Source: Euryarchaeota archaeon UBA463 (GTDB taxonomy: Archaea; Thermoplasmatota; Poseidoniia; Poseidoniales; Thalassarchaeaceae). From it: 64,000 nt of DNA. The position numbers and the translations under genes are program-made. The DNA is taken from the NCBI GenBank assembly GCA_002501805.1, contig DAOI01000024.1, positions 43,993 through 107,992 of the forward strand, in the 5' to 3' direction. A model generated the notes under the pieces. That model searched no databases and was not told the origin of the DNA. It was given only the letters and a program-made list of their open reading frames with translations. This document shows positions 17,694 to 27,169 of this stretch, one piece after another (positions within the stretch are counted from its first letter, which is position 1; each line of letters starts with the position of its first letter).

Positions 17694-20636
17694 GTGCGTA
17701 CATGCATCGCGCTGGTCATCATTCTGCTATTTGCGCCACTGGCTAATGCGGCTCCTCCTCCCGGCGACTCTGAAGTTTCAAACGAAACCTGCTCTTCATG
17801 GGCAAATGGAAATGGAATATGCGATGACTACTCCTCTAGCCTGGATTCTACTCTTATTGACGAGTGGATTGAGGGGCACGTGGCGATTTCCATGGAGGGG
17901 GCTTCGGCGATAGAGATGAGTATTGAACTGGCGGTTCATGAGCTCTCAAGAGAAGAATTAGGACTACTAGATTTGGATTTACAGGGAGATAGCGATCCAT
18001 CTGATGGAATCCCAGCTGATTTTATCCGGAACTATCGTGATTATTCTCAGAATGGCTCTTCTGTTGAGGATAGATTAATTCAGAAGATTGAGGATGTAAT
18101 ACAACAGATTGTGGATGAGAATTTTCCCAATGCCACGCCTGGACCTATCCAAACTATACCGAGAATCAATTTTTTCGGACGGGAGCCCTCCTCCTGTACA
18201 TTTAATCCCAATATTGACTCAATAGATGAAGAGAATGGATTGGAAAACGACCCCTTTAATCCCCCTATCTGTGTTCAATCACTCCTCACCTTGGATGTGA
18301 GTCCAACTAACATAGGAATGAACCCAGAAACTGGGGATATCGATAGGGTGATGCAGGGACTAATTGCAATGGGGGGAGAGGTAACTACTAACTTCACAAC
18401 GATTGCACCATCTGGACATTACATCGAATACGTGATGGTTCCACCATCATATTCTAGCATTATCCATGTCGACGAGCCAGCATCTGTATTTTCAGTAGAA
18501 CAGGGTCAAACACAAATTTTGGGGGCTAGAATAGCTCTGGATAATCTCAACTCTCCGCACGATTATAGTCCAATAATATCTGACTTGGTGGCTGTCTTGG
18601 GATCTGGCGATATTACACCAGATTGGGAAATCAATGCCGGCTCATCGTTGAGTTTGGATCTCTCAATAAATCTGGAGAATCCTATGGACAGCCATGTAGA
18701 TATGGAAATTGGGATCCACCACCTAAGTACCGAAACATTGGAGGATTGGGGACTAGATCTAGAGACTCAAACCATCAGTCTTGATTCAGTGACTTCTGAT
18801 GGAATAAGGATGTTCGACTCCGAGATGGATGTGGATGCCGATCAGATGCTATCGTCTCTACCGATTGACTTACTTTCAGAAACCTTTTCTCAATTCCTAG
18901 GGGCAGAAATAGTCTTTCAGACCCCGTCCTTCTCTGCCTCAAACAATACTGGTGGAATAATGTTCCAACACAGGCAAGTAGAGACTTGTGGTGAAGAATT
19001 GTCTTACAGATACTGTCTCGGACCTGTTGGGACGATGTCCAGTACTTACCCAATCACTGTACAATCCACTACAATCTCCTCTGAAATACAGATTTCAAAT
19101 ATCTTTGACCAGATTTTACAGAATACAGATGGGGACCTATCGACAATAGATTTTTCACAAATTTCCGATGAGGATATTGCCACAATAATGAGCTTCCTGA
19201 GCCTGGAATTCGAAGTAGACTCCGACTTCCTCCAAGATTTAATTCCCATTGACTTTCCTACTACTGATATTAGCGTTACAATTCACTTACCCGAATGGTT
19301 GGATTCGTCTGGAAAGACACCAGATGTATTGGTATTCACATCCAATCATGGAGATACTAAAACTAAGAGCATCGAAATCGAAGGATCTAGACCCTTCGAC
19401 TGGCGGCATTCAATATGTAGAATATCCGATCCATGTGAGGAGGACAGTATCGATCTTGTATGCGCTCCCACCCAGAAGACATGTATTTCATTCCTGGTTG
19501 AGATGGATATTTCCAAAGTCTCTGTTCATGAGTTGAGTGGTTCGGTTTCAATAGAATTCACATCGACAGTAATCCTAGAGATTTACAGATTAGGGCTAGA
19601 TATGGAGATAGAGGGAGTGGAAATGTCCCCAGTTCCATCAGACGTGATAAGGAGAATCTTGGTGATGGGGGATAGAATGGAAGGGGGTCTACTGGCAGAT
19701 TCTGAAATTGAATCGACAATAGACTTCGGAGTGGGCGACCCAGTCGACTTCGAGGTTTCAAATGAGGGCCTGATGAAACTATCAGATTACCTAACAGAGT
19801 CATACGCAGACATGATGAATGAATTTGGCAACATTAACCTCGACTCTCAAGACCTTGGTTTGGACGGTTTTTCACTGTCTGCAGATTTTTCTTCACTACC
19901 ATTCCAAGCAGATTTCGGGGAGGTCTCCTTGGGAGATGATCCATTCATTGGAGATGAAGAACCGATTAGATTAGCCACTAAGATAGATGACGCGGAACTC
20001 ACTTTCTCATTAAGGCAGGATGAGATCATTGTTGGGGTCAACCCACGATCCTTGGCAATGATGCCTACTATGGTAATATCATCCATACTCCCCTCTCCTC
20101 TGCTAACTGAGTCAGGATTGTTACTAGATGGTTCGAATATCAGGCAGAGGGTAACGCCACTGATGGAACATACCAATTTTGGCACTATCAAGTCATCTGC
20201 ATCTATCGAGATTTTACTGCCAGAGTCAATCAGAATAACATCTTTAGAAAGTGAGAAGGGCCTCGCGGAGATTAGTGACTCAGGGGATAGACAACTCTTG
20301 ACTTACACTATGCCAACATGTCTGTCAGCAGTCACATGGGATGAGTGTAGTAGCAGTAATTCAGACATTGTCACATACTCAGTCGAGCTTTCATGGGCAT
20401 TCATTATCGGCGAACTAGCTCCCTACATATTCTTCATTATTGTATCACTGGGAATTCTGGTAAGTAAGAAGAGGAGAAAGAAAAGGGAGAAGAAGCAAGC
20501 TCAAATAATATCTTCAAATGAAGAGAAAAGTGCAGAGATGGAGAAAATTATGGATATTGAGTTTGGTAGGTTACCAGAAAATATCACTCTGGTTGATGAG
20601 ACTTTCTTCGATCAAACTGAGTCTGAAGGCCCATAG
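17694..20636 (+). CDS. Large secreted, C-terminally anchored surface protein, function unknown
   Basis: About 980 residues from the GTG at 17694. This start gives a clean signal peptide: RTC, a hydrophobic core ALVIILLFAPL, then ANA before the predicted cut. The reading can be extended to 17553, but the added 47 residues are antisense to taw2 and hydrophilic. A single C-terminal membrane segment (PYIFFIIVSLGILV) is followed by a strongly basic stretch and a short cytoplasmic tail, so the bulk lies outside the cell. The ectodomain is rich in S, D, E, I and L, with several cysteines (for example in the TCGEELSYRYC and CRISDPCEEDSIDLVC segments) that could form disulfides. No known domain is recognised. 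An S-layer-associated or adhesion role is only a guess. Confidence 0.8.
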   Translation: MRTCIALVIILLFAPLANAAPPPGDSEVSNETCSSWANGNGICDDYSSSLDSTLIDEWIEGHVAISMEGASAIEMSIELAVHELSREELGLLDLDLQGDSDPSDGIPADFIRNYRDYSQNGSSVEDRLIQKIEDVIQQIVDENFPNATPGPIQTIPRINFFGREPSSCTFNPNIDSIDEENGLENDPFNPPICVQSLLTLDVSPTNIGMNPETGDIDRVMQGLIAMGGEVTTNFTTIAPSGHYIEYVMVPPSYSSIIHVDEPASVFSVEQGQTQILGARIALDNLNSPHDYSPIISDLVAVLGSGDITPDWEINAGSSLSLDLSINLENPMDSHVDMEIGIHHLSTETLEDWGLDLETQTISLDSVTSDGIRMFDSEMDVDADQMLSSLPIDLLSETFSQFLGAEIVFQTPSFSASNNTGGIMFQHRQVETCGEELSYRYCLGPVGTMSSTYPITVQSTTISSEIQISNIFDQILQNTDGDLSTIDFSQISDEDIATIMSFLSLEFEVDSDFLQDLIPIDFPTTDISVTIHLPEWLDSSGKTPDVLVFTSNHGDTKTKSIEIEGSRPFDWRHSICRISDPCEEDSIDLVCAPTQKTCISFLVEMDISKVSVHELSGSVSIEFTSTVILEIYRLGLDMEIEGVEMSPVPSDVIRRILVMGDRMEGGLLADSEIESTIDFGVGDPVDFEVSNEGLMKLSDYLTESYADMMNEFGNINLDSQDLGLDGFSLSADFSSLPFQADFGEVSLGDDPFIGDEEPIRLATKIDDAELTFSLRQDEIIVGVNPRSLAMMPTMVISSILPSPLLTESGLLLDGSNIRQRVTPLMEHTNFGTIKSSASIEILLPESIRITSLESEKGLAEISDSGDRQLLTYTMPTCLSAVTWDECSSSNSDIVTYSVELSWAFIIGELAPYIFFIIVSLGILVSKKRRKKREKKQAQIISSNEEKSAEMEKIMDIEFGRLPENITLVDETFFDQTESEGP

Positions 20637-20648
20637 ATTTCATCACTA

Positions 20649-22376
20649 CTAGTTTTCGAAGTGATTTTGTATTTTCTTAGCCATGGAAATTCCGATTCCA
20701 GGGACTGCTCTGAGCTCATCTATGCTGGCATGCTCTATCCCCTTCCTCCCTCCAAAGTGACGAAGTAGAGACTGTATTTTCTTGGCACCAAGCCCTTCAA
20801 CCTCTTCCAGAGGGTCACGGATTGATCCCTTCCTCCTTCTACGACTGTGAAACTGATTTACAAACCTGTGAGCCTCATCTCTCGAATGAATTAGGACTCT
20901 CCCCCTTCGATCTAAGATGATCGGCTCCCTTCCCTGGATGTAGAGTGTCTCTTCTCTCTTGGCCAATGCGGCGACAATGAACTTGTCATCCATATCACTC
21001 TCTCTTAGTGCAGTATTTATCGTTGAGAGATGAGTCTCGCCGCCGTCCAAAAGAAGAATATCCGGCCACTCATTTTGCCTCCTTATCCATCTTAATACCG
21101 ACTCCCTCATCATGCTCAGGTCATCAGCTGAGTCCCCCTTTATCTTGTATGTCCTGTATTCCTTTTTCGAGGGCCGGCCATTCTTGAAAACAATCGAGGC
21201 CCCAACTCTTTCAGATCCCATAAGTTGGGCCATATCGAAACAAACAATATGGTTTAGAGAATCCACTCCCAGTAGTTTCGCGCCCTCGTTTGCAGCACGT
21301 TGCTCAAGGTTTCCAGAGCTACTCCTCTCTGATCGTGAGACCAAAATCTCGGCATTCTGATCAGCCATCTTTCTAAGTTTGAATAAATCCCCCCTCCTAG
21401 GCACTCTGGAAATCAAAGACCCACCTCTCCTAAATCTCAGCCATTTCTCCATAGAGTCCCCAATCGGAGAGGGGAGGAGCAAGACTTTCGGGGGCCTCCT
21501 ATTGGCGTAATGCTCCACTAGGACAAGAGATACAGACTCAGAAATATCGCCCCTATGTATCAATGGATACTCGGTCTTACCTTGAACCACACCATCTTTG
21601 GCGTGCAGGATAATTACTACTGCCGAATCACCTAGTGACGAGAATCCTATGGCGTCACAGTCTTGGTAGAACCTACTGTGAATTATCTGCTGGGAAAGCG
21701 TACTATGAACCGAGGCAATCATGTCCCTAATTCCTGCTGCCCTCTCGTAGTTCAAATCTTCAGAAGCCTTATCCATATCATTCTGAAGAGACTCGATCAG
21801 AATCTTGGCATTGCCATCAAGAACATCTGTCACAGCCTTAACTATGCCAGGATACCCCTCTGGATAGTAGCAAGGACCCTTGCATAGGCCGATATGCATT
21901 GCCAAGCAACCATCACTGCCCCTGCAGTCTTTGTCCCTTATTCCAAATTCAACCCTAAGTAGCTGGATCACCCTCTTGGCCGCACCTGCATCTGGAAATG
22001 GCCCCCATGATCTAGAACCATCGGGAGGATGACGGGTGTAGAGAATTCTAGGAAACTCTTCTGCAGTTAAACATATGAAAGGATATGACTTATCATCTTT
22101 CAACCTAGAATTATACTTGGGCTTATGCTCCCTAATGAGGTTCCTCTCTAGGAATAACGCTTCGGAAGGACTTTTTGTAACTATGAAATCTATCTCATCA
22201 GCTTCCTCAATTAGCAAAGGAACCATCCTACGTCCATCACTTCCTGAGAAATATGAAGATACTCTTGTTCTGATTTCAGTAGCCTTACCTACATACATTA
22301 CTCTACCGTCTTTTCTCTTGAAAAGATAAACTCCGGGTTTACGCGGAAGATCTAGTGAGCCCCTCTCAACCGTCAT
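20649..22376 (-). CDS. uvrC: Excinuclease ABC subunit C
   Basis: UvrC makes the two incisions beside a DNA lesion in nucleotide excision repair. The GIY-YIG nuclease is at residues 14-90, with PGVYLF and MYVGKA, the catalytic Arg in RTRVSSYF and the downstream Glu in FLERNLI. A cysteine cluster (DCRGSDGC, then GLCKGPCYYP) follows as in standard UvrC. A UVR motif (LNYERAAGIRDMI) sits near residue 210, and an RNase H-like C-terminal nuclease has the DMAQLMG and LLLDGG stretches. Two helix-hairpin-helix motifs (EGLGAKKI, VPGIGISMAKKI) close the 575-residue protein. UvrA and UvrB are not in the window. Confidence 0.95.
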   Translation of the reverse strand: MTVERGSLDLPRKPGVYLFKRKDGRVMYVGKATEIRTRVSSYFSGSDGRRMVPLLIEEADEIDFIVTKSPSEALFLERNLIREHKPKYNSRLKDDKSYPFICLTAEEFPRILYTRHPPDGSRSWGPFPDAGAAKRVIQLLRVEFGIRDKDCRGSDGCLAMHIGLCKGPCYYPEGYPGIVKAVTDVLDGNAKILIESLQNDMDKASEDLNYERAAGIRDMIASVHSTLSQQIIHSRFYQDCDAIGFSSLGDSAVVIILHAKDGVVQGKTEYPLIHRGDISESVSLVLVEHYANRRPPKVLLLPSPIGDSMEKWLRFRRGGSLISRVPRRGDLFKLRKMADQNAEILVSRSERSSSGNLEQRAANEGAKLLGVDSLNHIVCFDMAQLMGSERVGASIVFKNGRPSKKEYRTYKIKGDSADDLSMMRESVLRWIRRQNEWPDILLLDGGETHLSTINTALRESDMDDKFIVAALAKREETLYIQGREPIILDRRGRVLIHSRDEAHRFVNQFHSRRRRKGSIRDPLEEVEGLGAKKIQSLLRHFGGRKGIEHASIDELRAVPGIGISMAKKIQNHFEN

Positions 22377-22413
22377 TTACAGTGATGCGCCGTAGGTCAA
22401 CGCCCATGAACCC

Positions 22414-24606
22414 GTGCCTTGCCTCAGGACCATGCTATCGCACTCGCAGGGAAGGGTCCTCTCCCGGCTGGCCGAGTTCGGAGAGCATCTAGATACTTCC
22501 TGGGATGTTCCAAGAGCGCTATCTCTGCCAGGATTGGCAGAATCTCTAGGCCTAGTTCGTTCTGCCCTACATCAGCCTCTTTCGGATTTGGAAAAAGATG
22601 GCTTGGTTTCAACAAGAACAGCTCATGTTATCGGCGGTGGATCGAGGAAGAGAACCGTTGTTCACATTACAAAAAAGGGAAGAAAGCTAATTGAAAAAGA
22701 AAACCTAACTTCTAAGCCATCTAATAATGGGATAATAGGGCCAGCCCCAGTTCCTTCAGAAGTACATGGGCGATCATCGGAGATTGAACGATTGTCTGAG
22801 GTAATATCAAATGGAGACTCGGTAATATTGAGTGGATTGCCAGGAATAGGAAAGTCAACACTGGCTAGGGCCGTAGCCTCTCACCTAGAGAGCCTTAGAT
22901 GGAAGGTAAGGTGGGCCAATTGCTCTGTTAATACTGATATCAAGGCCATAGGAAACATGTGGCTGTCTGGAAGATCTCTGGTGTCTCCAGAGGCCATCAT
23001 TGAGTCTACTTTGTCCAAGAAAACTCTTCTCGTGCTTGATGAGGTCCAAGAATTACACCCTAGGCACGCCGGCTCGATTAGCAATCTTATTTCTCAGGCC
23101 TCCTCGTCAATGTGTTCAGTATTGATAGTGGTTAGGGCACCAAATCCATTGGATTTAGATGGAGACTTTGTAGAGCACCGCCTTCAGGGCCTCGATGTAG
23201 AATCAGCCAGGCTTCTCTTTCCTGAGGATATCGATGATGAAACAGCGGCCGGAGTATCAAATTCTCTAGGAGGGCACCCTCTAGCAATTAGGCTCTGGTC
23301 TCCAGATGAAGGAGTTCCTGAGAAGTCCGAGGCGGTCCTCAAGTATGTTGAGAAGACTGTGATAAAAAGACTAACTGGTGAAGGGAAGAAAACTCTTGAT
23401 GAACTATCTCTGGCTCCACAACCGATGAGTGTTGAAGAGATGGCTTCTGATGTTGGAATCCCTGAATTAGATGACTCAGCGATGCTGAAATGGCGTGATG
23501 GACTTACGGAGCTTCATCATCTGGTCAGGAATGTTAGACGAGCTTCTTGGGATGTACAGACAACCTCAGGAATGCATAAGGAGGCCGCCAAGAAATGGGC
23601 GTTATTGGAGGGAGATAGAGCTAGGAAGATTGAAGCTCATCATAGGTCCATGTCGGGAGATGAGGAAGATATACGCTGGATTGAATCCAACATTCATCAA
23701 ATCTCACTATCCGATAGTGCCGTAGCCGCTGTAGTATTAGAGAACGCACTGGAATTAGAAGAAAGTCAGATACTGAGAAAGGAGGCCGCATCTATCGCAC
23801 TCGATAGGGGAGAGAGGAATGAGGCAAATGCCCACATCGATAAAATTGAAGAAACTCTATCGAGGAAGATATTACAGTCCCGATTAGCAAGACTAAACGG
23901 CAATCAATCCTTGTCAAATAGATTGGAGGAAGAAGCAATAAGTCTGTCAGAGCCAAGTCAACGTGCTAAAATGGAGGTATCTTCTATCATCAGGAGATTT
24001 GATGACAGACTTCCAGGGGGGCTGGATAAATCTGAGTCCGATAAAATTCTACAGATTATCTCGCAAGTCAGATTGGGAGATATCCCCAATGATGAGAGGG
24101 AATCAGCAATCTTATCTCTTGAGCTGGTCAAATATGGTATCGCCCTAAGTAATTCAAATCTCCAAGAAGCATCAAAATCAAGAGCTGAAATCGAGTCTAG
24201 ACTTTCTCGAGATGATATCTTCCTAGAAATACTAGATCTTAGGGCAAGGCTGTCCGCCAGAGTGAATGGCTCCACCTCCGACAGCTCAATCTCGTGGTCT
24301 AAAGATTTGATTTCCAATCTAGAAGATCCAGTTACTAGGATTATGGCAATCCACTCTACCCTGGAGGCCATAGGAAGAGAATTTCCAGGCTGGCTGATTG
24401 AGGCCCACAGAGAATGTTGTGGGTACCAGCTCAGAGAGGATATCCCTTCCTTCAGGAGAATGTCTGCACAAAGATGGTATTGGAGGGGAGTACTAGAATC
24501 AGCAAATCGAATGTCACACTGGAATGAGGCGATAAGTAGATTTAGAGCCGCCGAGTGCACTAAAGCCGCCAATCAATTGGTCACTATATTGGCTAGAGGG
24601 AGCTAG
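22414..24606 (+). CDS. Winged-helix STAND-type ATPase
   Basis: About 730 residues from GTG 22414, or 724 from ATG 22432. Residues ~10-95 form a winged helix-turn-helix domain (LAESLGLVRSALHQPLSDLEKDG is the core, here split by the recognition helix). A P-loop NTPase follows: Walker A GLPGIGKST at 141-149, Walker B TLLVLDE at 204-210, and a GGHPLAIRL motif near 288 resembling the GxPLA motif of NB-ARC/STAND ATPases. The remaining ~430 residues are helical and end at RMSHWNEAISRFRAAE, like TPR-type repeats. Such signal-transduction ATPases switch between closed and open states when the C-terminal sensor binds a ligand. This one could be a regulator or a defence sensor; the absence of an effector nuclease or TIR domain makes a regulator likelier. 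It is divergent from uvrC. Confidence 0.8.
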   Translation: MPCLRTMLSHSQGRVLSRLAEFGEHLDTSWDVPRALSLPGLAESLGLVRSALHQPLSDLEKDGLVSTRTAHVIGGGSRKRTVVHITKKGRKLIEKENLTSKPSNNGIIGPAPVPSEVHGRSSEIERLSEVISNGDSVILSGLPGIGKSTLARAVASHLESLRWKVRWANCSVNTDIKAIGNMWLSGRSLVSPEAIIESTLSKKTLLVLDEVQELHPRHAGSISNLISQASSSMCSVLIVVRAPNPLDLDGDFVEHRLQGLDVESARLLFPEDIDDETAAGVSNSLGGHPLAIRLWSPDEGVPEKSEAVLKYVEKTVIKRLTGEGKKTLDELSLAPQPMSVEEMASDVGIPELDDSAMLKWRDGLTELHHLVRNVRRASWDVQTTSGMHKEAAKKWALLEGDRARKIEAHHRSMSGDEEDIRWIESNIHQISLSDSAVAAVVLENALELEESQILRKEAASIALDRGERNEANAHIDKIEETLSRKILQSRLARLNGNQSLSNRLEEEAISLSEPSQRAKMEVSSIIRRFDDRLPGGLDKSESDKILQIISQVRLGDIPNDERESAILSLELVKYGIALSNSNLQEASKSRAEIESRLSRDDIFLEILDLRARLSARVNGSTSDSSISWSKDLISNLEDPVTRIMAIHSTLEAIGREFPGWLIEAHRECCGYQLREDIPSFRRMSAQRWYWRGVLESANRMSHWNEAISRFRAAECTKAANQLVTILARGS

Positions 24607-26594
24607 CCATCTTCAACTAGGCCATCCTCAGTAACGATGGTTCCAACAACTTCCTCGATTTCATCATCATAGTACTCCTCACTTTCGAAGAAACCCCTAT
24701 CACGCAACTGCATCCCTGCAAATATTAGTGTTATCAGGAGAATAATGACGATTAGGGATAGCCCTCCGATTAGGATGCCACTCATAGACCCCGCATCGTC
24801 AGATCTCTCAACCTTCTCCTCACCAGAAATGTGGATTGCAGTAGCTAGGTTTGTAGATGAAGAGGCTCCAGATATCGCTCTCACTAGAATAACCTGAGTC
24901 CCCTCGATAGTATTGTTCGGGAGGTATTGAAGCCTATCGACAAGAAGACTGTGCGAGACCTCAAAATCACTATCCCCAGAATTAAATTCTGGTAAATCCA
25001 TCCAATTGTCTCTCATGTCCCAAGTCCTCCATTGAACCCTTTGGATGCCACCTTCTAAATTGTAAGAAATAGATTCTCCCGGACCAATCCAAACTCTATT
25101 ATCGAGGCCGTAATCACTAGCCAATGTAACATTCAGAGTGAGACTGAGATCATAGTCATAATTGGCGGCTTCATCAACTGCAGGTTGAGCATTGACGTGC
25201 CCATGCCCGTATACATTGTTCTGGCGATTTTTAGGAATCGCGTCTTCGGCACAGGGCTCGTTTGCCAGCATGTAATGGCACTCACGATACGTGGAAGTCT
25301 CCTGCATAATATTTCGAATATCAAACGGACTAAGATCGGGATTAGCCTGATACATCAGAACAGCCACTCCTGCCGCTCCAGGGGTTGCCATACTTGTTCC
25401 CGACAGTGCCACATAACCATCTCCGGTGTTTGCATCGGGGGCATTAACACTGCTCCCAACGAATGCTATGTTTGGTTTGACTCTGCCCTCCTCCGTTGGA
25501 CCCTGACTCGAGTAAATTGCAATCGAGGTGTCCTTGTCCAGAGATCCTACGGTGATTACGTCCTCCGCACTCCCCGGGGTTCCTATTGTTGCAGTTCCCC
25601 CACTATTTCCCGCTGCGATGAACAGAGTCACCCCAGCCCTCATCATTTCATTGGCCATTCTGTTGACAGATTCCTCCTCCGATGAGGTCCACTCGATTGC
25701 TCCAGTTAGGGCACCGAGACTCATACTGGCCGCTCGGATATTGAATTCGTGCCTCTTCTCGACTGTCCATTGCATTCCAGCCATGACCGCCGCGAAAGAT
25801 CCGCTGCCTCCTCCGTCAAGTACCTTGACTCCCACTAGATTTGCACGTGGCGCCACACCAATGTGCTGGTAGTTGGGAGCGCCAGTCCCGGCTGTGATGC
25901 CTGCACAGTGAGTGCCATGGCCATTGTCATCATAGGGAAATATCTCTGTTCCATTTGTTGCTCCCGGATTGTTAATCGCATCGTAGAATGCGACTATTTT
26001 AGGATCGTCTGTCATGTTGTCATCGTCTAAATCGTCCAGAGCCGTATGGTTGCCGTCGATTCCGGTGTCGATGATTGCCATGGTTACCCCCTCCCCGGTG
26101 TATCCCGTGTCCTGCCAAACCAAATCTACTCCATGAACTGGAACTACCTCTTCCATCTGTATCCCAAGGACCCCGTCCAGCTCAACGAAAACTACTCCCG
26201 GGAGATCAATAATTTCGTGGATTCTACTCAACTCCACAGTACCCGCAATGGAGTCAATTAGCCAGTATCTAAATTGAGTCTGAAACTCAACCTCCCTCTC
26301 TAGCATCGCTTGATCTTCTTCTGTGGGGGTGTGGTCAAAGTCGACAATCACTGAAATTAGACCATCCTCATCAAGATACTGATGATGGTTGTTTTGTACC
26401 GCAATCCAGATAGCATCATGAATGAAATCGCCATCAGAATCCATACTTGTATCTAGCCACCAGTGTCTTTCGTCTTCACTCCCCAGCTCACTAGCTGGTA
26501 AGCCCGTTGCTATGGTTGGCAACAGTAACATCAAGAAGAAGGTCAATGAGACTGTCTTGCCTCTCGTTTCTGAAGTCATAATCATACTAATCAT
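24603..26594 (-). CDS. Secreted, membrane-anchored subtilisin-like serine protease (S8)
   Basis: A 663-residue protease. A signal peptide (residues about 7-30) is followed by a ~115-residue propeptide-like region, then the S8 catalytic triad in canonical contexts: D176 in IIDTGID, H226 in NGHGTHCAGI and S401 in SGTSMATPG, with the oxyanion Asn in AAGN330. A beta-rich C-terminal domain precedes a membrane segment (residues about 615-640, ILIGGLSLIVIILLITLIFAG) and a short acidic tail. The enzyme would digest proteins outside the cell while staying attached to it. It resembles the halolysin/fervidolysin group. The start overlaps the upstream Lrp-domain gene by four nucleotides (ATGA), so the pair is likely co-translated. 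Confidence 0.93.
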   Translation of the reverse strand: MISMIMTSETRGKTVSLTFFLMLLLPTIATGLPASELGSEDERHWWLDTSMDSDGDFIHDAIWIAVQNNHHQYLDEDGLISVIVDFDHTPTEEDQAMLEREVEFQTQFRYWLIDSIAGTVELSRIHEIIDLPGVVFVELDGVLGIQMEEVVPVHGVDLVWQDTGYTGEGVTMAIIDTGIDGNHTALDDLDDDNMTDDPKIVAFYDAINNPGATNGTEIFPYDDNGHGTHCAGITAGTGAPNYQHIGVAPRANLVGVKVLDGGGSGSFAAVMAGMQWTVEKRHEFNIRAASMSLGALTGAIEWTSSEEESVNRMANEMMRAGVTLFIAAGNSGGTATIGTPGSAEDVITVGSLDKDTSIAIYSSQGPTEEGRVKPNIAFVGSSVNAPDANTGDGYVALSGTSMATPGAAGVAVLMYQANPDLSPFDIRNIMQETSTYRECHYMLANEPCAEDAIPKNRQNNVYGHGHVNAQPAVDEAANYDYDLSLTLNVTLASDYGLDNRVWIGPGESISYNLEGGIQRVQWRTWDMRDNWMDLPEFNSGDSDFEVSHSLLVDRLQYLPNNTIEGTQVILVRAISGASSSTNLATAIHISGEEKVERSDDAGSMSGILIGGLSLIVIILLITLIFAGMQLRDRGFFESEEYYDDEIEEVVGTIVTEDGLVEDG

Positions 26595-26824
26595 ATCTCG
26601 GCACCAATTAGAGTTCGTGTATCTGCAATTCCCTCAATGGATCTAATCTCCTGAACAACACACCTTGTCAGCTCCACCTCATCCTCTGCTTCTACCTTAA
26701 CGAAGAGATCGTGTAATCCAAACACTATCCACTGTCCAGAGACATGCTCAATTTTAGAAACAGACTCTCTAACAGATAACTCAGCACCGGGATGTGTGGT
26801 GATAAGAACAAAACCTACAGCCAA
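26591..26824 (-). CDS. Stand-alone Lrp/AsnC ligand-binding (RAM) domain protein
   Basis: A 77-residue protein consisting only of the alpha/beta RAM domain that in Lrp/AsnC regulators binds amino acids and drives oligomerisation. The fold is apparent from FVLITTHPG, WIVFGLHDLFVKVEAED and the closing IRSIEGIADTRTLIGAE. There is no DNA-binding helix-turn-helix. It lies 2 nt downstream of a second, similar gene. Such proteins can act as amino-acid sensors or modulate full-length Lrp proteins. The overlap with the downstream protease gene suggests coordinated expression. Confidence 0.82.
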   Translation of the reverse strand: MAVGFVLITTHPGAELSVRESVSKIEHVSGQWIVFGLHDLFVKVEAEDEVELTRCVVQEIRSIEGIADTRTLIGAEI

Positions 26825-26826
26825 AA

Positions 26827-27060
26827 TTATACCTCCACAGCGATGAGAGTCTCAGTCCTAATTACTCCCTCGATAGATCTCATCTGACCTATCAATGTCT
26901 TGGCCATTTCTTTTTCATCGTCGAAGTCAATTCGTGCGACTAAATCGTACTCCCCATAGGAAACATGGGTCTCAGTGACTGCATCGAGGTTTAGAAGAGT
27001 TAGATAGACATCTAGCTCTCTTTGAGGAGCAGTTTTGATTAGGACAAATGCAGTACTCAT
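26827..27060 (-). CDS. Stand-alone Lrp/AsnC ligand-binding (RAM) domain protein, second copy
   Basis: A 77-residue RAM-domain protein from the ATG at 27060; the longer reading to 27159 adds 33 residues that do not match the family. It has FVLIKTAPQRELDVYL, then VTETHVSYGEYDLVARIDF, and ends with the IRTETLIAVEV strand. It is a clear paralogue of the protein 2 nt downstream: both end in x-I-x-x-x-x-T-L-I-x-x-E. No helix-turn-helix is present. A CATAAAC stretch at 27089-27095 on the coding strand could be its TATA box. Confidence 0.82.
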   Translation of the reverse strand: MSTAFVLIKTAPQRELDVYLTLLNLDAVTETHVSYGEYDLVARIDFDDEKEMAKTLIGQMRSIEGVIRTETLIAVEV

Positions 27061-27139
27061 CACTACCCCAAAGTCATCCCAATACTCCCTGTTTATGACC
27101 TCTCCGATGGTAAAAACTCTGTACGCAATGGTACGAAGG

Positions 27140-27145
27140 GATAAC
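27140..27145 (+). promoter_or_regulatory. TATA-like box for the 1547-aa surface protein
   Basis: GATAAC is centred about 27 nt before the GTG at 27170. This supports the long reading with a leaderless transcript, but the box is weak. Confidence 0.35.
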
Positions 27146-27169
27146 ATGGAATGAGTCAACCCCCGCTTC

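Noticed and set aside
26827..27159. 110-residue version of the RAM-domain protein
   Set aside because: The first 33 residues do not fit the family and a clean ATG with a TATA-like box lies at 27060.
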